Source: JALUUH01 sp964636675
Lineage (GTDB): Bacteria; Pseudomonadota; Gammaproteobacteria; S012-40
Length of the DNA stretch: 10,493 nt
Direction of reading: 5' to 3'
Assembly: GCA_964636675.1 (NCBI GenBank)
Contig: CAZWUO010000136.1
Span: forward strand, 1 to 10,493
Positions 7,038 through 10,493 of the stretch are shown one piece after another. Below the pieces are notes generated by a model. The model was not told the DNA's origin, searched no databases, and saw only the letters and a list, made by a program, of their open reading frames with translations. The position numbers and the translations under genes are program-made. Every line of letters starts with the position of its first letter. Positions within the stretch are counted from its first letter, which is position 1.

Positions 7038-9989
7038 TTAAGGATTGCCCACCATTTGATAAAACACCTCCGCAGGATGCCAAGCCCGCCTGCCCGTACC
7101 ATCCATTATTTGATGCCGACAACTAAACCCCGGAGCAATAATCACAGTTTCTGGTTGAGTTTTTTCGATGGCAGGAAATAATGTCAAGCCACCAATATCC
7201 ATTGATAATTTATATGTTTGTTTAGCGTATCCAAAAAAACCCGCCATGCCACAACATCCGGGAGATGTTAGTTTCATATGCACACCAGGAAATAAATCGA
7301 AAAATGTTTTTATCGCCGCAACGCCTGCGATAGCTCTTTGATGACAGTGTATATGGATAAGGAAATGGGTTTCATGTTTAGGAAATTTTAACGTTGTCAT
7401 CCGCTGTTTTCCATGCTGACAGATAAACTCTTCGAACAGGTATACTTTATCCGCGATAATTGCTATTTTTTCTTTAGTGTGTCGCTCCATACATAAGGCA
7501 CTCGCTTCATCACGATACGTTAATACTTCTGAGGGTTCTAAACCTATCATGTTTACACCATCACTCGCCATTGTGTATAACCAGTCTATCGATTGAGATA
7601 AACGAATACTCGCTTGTTCCACCAAACCTTGGCTGAGTGCGAGCCGCAACGAAGGAAACAAGGGCGACAAACCTACACAGTAACCCAGTTTTTCCAAACT
7701 CAGGATGGCCTTCTTTGCGATTGCTACATCATAAAACTCTGAGAAGACGTTATTCAGTAAGATAATGTCTGGTTTTTTTGTTGTTGTAAAACGTGTAGCG
7801 TGTTGCTTAAACCACTCGCTCAAACGTTGTGACGCGAGTGTTGGTAATACGCGTTGCTGACTTATTCCAAAAAGTGATTTTATTTTTTGACTCGCAAGCA
7901 TTGCATTTGATAACTGAGGAAATCGACTTGCGAGCTTATTGAGAACTTCTAGGTTTTGGATGAACTTAACAATGAGTGGTTTTGAATGTTGTTTATAATA
8001 ATGCTGTAAATGCTCGGACTTCAGTCTCGCCATGTTAACCGACGCTGGGCATTCTGACATACACGACTTACACGCCAGGCATAACTCCAATACTTCGTGT
8101 AATACTTGGTCTGCTAGCGCATTTTTTAGCGTTGAATCCGATAACAATTGGCGGAATACATTTGCCCTCCCCCGCGTTGTGTCTTTTTCTTGTAAGGTGG
8201 TTTGATAAGAAGGACACATTGCACCCGTCCCGGATGGTTGGCGACAAACCGCTGCACCATTACATTTTTCAACGGCAGCATTTAAGCCGCCCTCTTGTGA
8301 CCAATCAAAAAAAGTTTGCCGCGGTTTTGTTTCACGAGTGCGCATCGCGCGTAAATCGCTATCAATGGGTGGACAATCGAATAATTTCCCAGGATTCATA
8401 ATATTATTCGGGTCAAACGCTTGTTTAATTTTCCGCAGAGATGAATACAGTTCGCTTCCTATCTGTTGTGCGATATAAGCTCCCCTTGCACGACCATCGC
8501 CGTGTTTTGCGGAAAGCGAACCACCGTACTTTATAAGCAGCAACAATACTTCGTCCATGAGTAACTGAAGCTTTTTTCTATCGCTCTGTTCTGCTAAGTT
8601 TAATAGGGGCCGCAAATGCACCAAACCTCTGGAAACTGATCCATAATAAACACAAGCGACTTTATGCGCAGCCATAATGACTTGCACTTGTTCGACAAAA
8701 GGAACGAGTGATTCAACCGGAACCGCGCTGTCCTCAATAAACGTCACTGCCTTTTTTTCACGGTGCAAACCCATTAACAATCCTAAAGCAGAACGTCGGG
8801 TAAACCAGGCCGCGTCTAATTGTGCGTCTTCAAGCAACGGAAAATGAAAGCCGAGTACATTTTTTTGATAATGTGAAATCAAAGATCGGGCTACTTCATA
8901 TAACGCTAGCCGTTGTTTATTATTCATTTGCTCGGTCTGCAGCTCAAGAGTTTGCCACTCGATTAACAGCAAGGCTTTTGCACTTTTGTCCAACCAGCCA
9001 GGAGATATCAAAGATATTAAAACTTCATCGAGTAACTCAATCGCCATCGCGCCGGTATCTCTTGCCATCCGAGTTGCCAATAATGCCGCGTTTAAAGAAC
9101 CAAAGTGCGCGACGAGCATGAGACGCTGTTGGGGTTTTGCGACCAATTTAACGGTGGCCCGCGTTATCAAGCCTAAGCTACCTTCGCTGCCGCAAATTAA
9201 CGGCACCAGGCTAAAGGGTTCTCCGCGTGGATTCCACGGCTGCCGGCGGAGTAACTTATCCAGCGCATAACCGACATTATTAGGTACTTCTTTAGCTAGA
9301 GAGTGTTTTAGAATATTTTTTTGCTGGCTGTCCAGTTCACTAAAAATAGTTTTATACAAATTTCCTACAAGCCCCTCAGACTGCTTAATCTCACTTAATT
9401 GCGCTTGATTTAAGCCGCCAAATAACGCTGCTTCGACTTGTTCGCCGTTAGATATAAGCGTTCTTAACGAAATAATATTATCCACCGTTTCCCCATAACG
9501 TGGACTGTGTGCCCCCCAAGCATTGTTACCAATGAGTCCACCTATGTTGGCACGTGTCAACGTCGATGGGTCTGGGGCAAACATGAGGCCACGCTTCCCG
9601 GCGACTTGATTAAGCACACTAACCACCACACCAGGCTCCACAACGGCTTGTTGCGTCGTATCGTCAATAGCAATAATTCGGTTCATATAACGCGACAAAT
9701 CTACGACAAACCCCGTTCCAACGACTTGTCCCGCGAGACTCGTTCCGCCGCCACGGGCAATGAGTGGAATCCGATATGCCTCGGCTATTTCACGTATCTT
9801 GATGCAGTCGTTTTCTGACTTTGGGCAGATGACGCCCCAAGGCAATACTTGATATAACGATGCATCCGACGCATACAACATACGCCATAACTTGGTGGAA
9901 TAAACATCACCTGCGATAGCATGCTTTATATCTTGCAACGCAGAGATGGCTTCTGCAGTAATTAACTTTTCGGTGTTTGATGCTCGCAT
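7038..9989 (-). CDS. FAD- and 4Fe-4S-containing dehydrogenase, YdiJ / D-2-hydroxyglutarate dehydrogenase group
   Basis: A 983-residue fused flavoprotein/iron-sulfur protein, similar in length and layout to E. coli YdiJ (about 1018). YdiJ-type enzymes oxidise D-2-hydroxyglutarate to 2-oxoglutarate. Seen: a PCMH-type FAD domain at about 45-285 with RGGGTSLAGQ near 79-88 and CGSEGSLG near 267-274; FAD-oxidase C domain to about 538 ending in FDPNNIMNPGKLFD; Cys576, Cys582 and Cys592; a CxxCxxCxxxCP cluster at 637-648; and a C-terminal cysteine-rich domain with GCCGM (911-915) and FSCRHQ (956-961). ATG 9989 is preferred, with AGAGAAG upstream; a GTG at 10019 adds ten residues but has no Shine-Dalgarno. 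Odd: two positions that bind metal in D-2-hydroxyglutarate dehydrogenases are Ser and Lys here, so the substrate is less certain and D-lactate or another 2-hydroxy acid is possible. The gene converges on attH with 17 bases between stops. Confidence 0.8.
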   Translation of the reverse strand: MRASNTEKLITAEAISALQDIKHAIAGDVYSTKLWRMLYASDASLYQVLPWGVICPKSENDCIKIREIAEAYRIPLIARGGGTSLAGQVVGTGFVVDLSRYMNRIIAIDDTTQQAVVEPGVVVSVLNQVAGKRGLMFAPDPSTLTRANIGGLIGNNAWGAHSPRYGETVDNIISLRTLISNGEQVEAALFGGLNQAQLSEIKQSEGLVGNLYKTIFSELDSQQKNILKHSLAKEVPNNVGYALDKLLRRQPWNPRGEPFSLVPLICGSEGSLGLITRATVKLVAKPQQRLMLVAHFGSLNAALLATRMARDTGAMAIELLDEVLISLISPGWLDKSAKALLLIEWQTLELQTEQMNNKQRLALYEVARSLISHYQKNVLGFHFPLLEDAQLDAAWFTRRSALGLLMGLHREKKAVTFIEDSAVPVESLVPFVEQVQVIMAAHKVACVYYGSVSRGLVHLRPLLNLAEQSDRKKLQLLMDEVLLLLIKYGGSLSAKHGDGRARGAYIAQQIGSELYSSLRKIKQAFDPNNIMNPGKLFDCPPIDSDLRAMRTRETKPRQTFFDWSQEGGLNAAVEKCNGAAVCRQPSGTGAMCPSYQTTLQEKDTTRGRANVFRQLLSDSTLKNALADQVLHEVLELCLACKSCMSECPASVNMARLKSEHLQHYYKQHSKPLIVKFIQNLEVLNKLASRFPQLSNAMLASQKIKSLFGISQQRVLPTLASQRLSEWFKQHATRFTTTKKPDIILLNNVFSEFYDVAIAKKAILSLEKLGYCVGLSPLFPSLRLALSQGLVEQASIRLSQSIDWLYTMASDGVNMIGLEPSEVLTYRDEASALCMERHTKEKIAIIADKVYLFEEFICQHGKQRMTTLKFPKHETHFLIHIHCHQRAIAGVAAIKTFFDLFPGVHMKLTSPGCCGMAGFFGYAKQTYKLSMDIGGLTLFPAIEKTQPETVIIAPGFSCRHQIMDGTGRRAWHPAEVFYQMVGNP

Positions 9990-10003
9990 GTTGATTCTTC
10001 TCT

Positions 10004-10050
10004 TAGGACCTGTTTGCACTCATTTGAAAATAGGCCCTAGGACTTGTTTG
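10004..10050. repeat. Direct repeat pair across the 5' end of the dehydrogenase gene
   Basis: TAGGACCTGTTTG (10004-10016) and TAGGACTTGTTTG (10038-10050) match at 12 of 13 positions, 34 bases apart (about three helix turns). The pair lies just upstream of the preferred ATG at 9989, inside the leader of the minus-strand gene. It could be two copies of a regulator site or the scar of an excised element. There is no terminal inverted repeat or transposase to support the second. Confidence 0.35.
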
Positions 10051-10243
10051 AATATTTGTCGCCAAAACCATGAGAAAACCACCACAACTAATTTACCAAT
10101 AAATAGAAAACACCATCAAGCCATTGTTATTCATGAAATATATAATATTGGCGCGCTACATGCATTATTAAAGAAATAGAAAATGAAAGTTTTATATGAT
10201 TGAAACAACAAGATGAATGATATCAGTTAACCGACTTTGCAGT
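10051..10243. other. AT-rich spacer upstream of the dehydrogenase gene
   Basis: No frame on either strand here has a ribosome binding site and protein-like content. It holds the weak minus-strand promoter candidate. Nothing else was recognised. Confidence 0.45.
10090..10119 (-). promoter_or_regulatory. Weak candidate promoter for the dehydrogenase gene
   Basis: Read on the minus strand, TTGATG (10119-10114) and TAAATT (10095-10090) stand 18 bases apart. Each matches the sigma-70 consensus at four of six positions. Transcription would start near 10083, giving a leader of about 95 bases that includes the direct repeat pair. The region is AT-rich, so chance matches are likely. Confidence 0.25.
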
Positions 10244-10272
10244 CTGCCAAACTATATTTTGGATATTATGAT
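10244..10272 (+). promoter_or_regulatory. Candidate sigma-70 promoter for a small RNA
   Basis: CTGCCA (10244-10249) and TATGAT (10267-10272) are separated by 17 bases, the optimal spacing. They match the -35 consensus at four and the -10 consensus at five of six positions. Transcription would start near 10279-10280 and read into the stem-loops and terminator that follow, with no protein gene between. Confidence 0.35.
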
Positions 10273-10279
10273 GCAGAAT

Positions 10280-10407
10280 AAAAGCGAATGTGGTTAACGT
10301 ATTAGAAAAGCCCAACCCTCCCTTAAATTGCAATTTCCCTCTAAATTGCAATCCTCGCCGAGTAACTTATCTGTGTGACACATAGATAAGTTACTCGGCT
10401 TTTTTTT
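10280..10407 (+). ncRNA. Candidate structured small RNA, about 128 nt
   Basis: A promoter-like pair at 10244-10272 is followed by two tandem perfect stem-loops. The first has arms 10327-10336 (ATTGCAATTT) and 10343-10352 (AAATTGCAAT) with a six-base CCCTCT loop. The second is the intrinsic terminator at 10357-10407. No protein frame with a start signal fits between them, and no upstream plus-strand gene needs this terminator, because the nearest gene reads away on the minus strand. The unpaired stretch 10280-10326 could be the target-pairing part. It resembles no RNA family I recognise (not 6S or tmRNA). A dispersed palindromic repeat would look similar. Confidence 0.35.
10357..10407 (+). terminator. 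Strong Rho-independent terminator
   Basis: GCCGAGTAACTTATCT (10357-10372) pairs perfectly over 16 bases with AGATAAGTTACTCGGC (10384-10399). Eight T residues follow (10400-10407). The 11-base loop can add about four more pairs, leaving a three-base GAC loop. No T-run follows on the minus strand, so it works for plus-strand transcription. Confidence 0.8.
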
Positions 10408-10493
10408 ACCATCAAGAAAATGACTGAAATTTCGCTGGGTATAGTTAAAAAAACTCCCCCACAAATGTGCAAGGTAGTACAAGGAGGGAGGGA
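10408..10493. other. Right-edge sequence, no supported gene
   Basis: An ATG at 10420 opens a plus-strand frame that stays open to the edge (24 codons), but only AAGAAA precedes it and it is too short to judge. AGGGAGGG at 10485-10492 is the reverse complement of CCCTCCCT at 10316-10323, bracketing the two stem-loops. That may be low-complexity chance or the ends of a small repeat element. Confidence 0.3.

Noticed and set aside
10294..10482. 62-codon minus-strand frame over the terminator
   Set aside because: It reads through a perfect hairpin and low-complexity repeats; the translation is a by-product of these.

Overview
The window (about 10.5 kb, moderately AT-rich, tightly packed genes) looks like chromosome of a gammaproteobacterium. 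A clear YajD-type HNH protein, a YdiJ-like FAD/Fe-S dehydrogenase and an AttEFGH-type transport operon all point that way. A Legionellales/Coxiella-like host is possible, but that is inference from overall character, not from a marker gene. No rRNA, tRNA, CRISPR array, intact insertion sequence or phage gene was seen.

Layout. (1) Positions 1-549, minus strand: 5' part of a saccharopine dehydrogenase-family gene cut by the left edge. (2) 550-706: divergent control region with an inverted repeat just ahead of the next gene's ribosome binding site. (3) 707-1873, plus: DUF1338/HglS-type 2-oxoadipate dioxygenase/decarboxylase. (4) 1874-2177: about 300 bases without a convincing gene, holding a perfect 19-bp palindrome over a TATAAT box and, on the minus strand, a possible decayed reading frame. 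(5) 2178-7020, plus: four closely spaced genes, yajD-like HNH protein, ABC ATPase (AttE/YbbA type), a single-chain ten-helix permease (AttF+AttG/YbbP type) and an AttH/CrtC-like exported protein. (6) 7038-9989, minus: a large FAD- and Fe-S-containing dehydrogenase of the YdiJ/D-2-hydroxyglutarate dehydrogenase group, convergent with attH. (7) 9990-10493: no protein gene, but a candidate structured small RNA with two tandem perfect stem-loops, the second a strong intrinsic terminator.

How the genes fit together. The outer genes read as steps of one route: lysine via saccharopine or direct dehydrogenation to aminoadipate semialdehyde (left gene), 2-oxoadipate to D-2-hydroxyglutarate (HglS type), and D-2-hydroxyglutarate to 2-oxoglutarate (YdiJ type). 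The semialdehyde dehydrogenase and aminotransferase steps are not in the window. The middle operon encodes an envelope transporter resembling YbbAP with AttH as its extracytoplasmic partner. It has no obvious link to the catabolic genes and separates them.

Points most worth checking: the split lysine-to-2-oxoglutarate gene set, altered metal-ligand positions in the dehydrogenase, the N-terminally extended HglS homologue, the palindrome before yajD, and the candidate small RNA near the right end.
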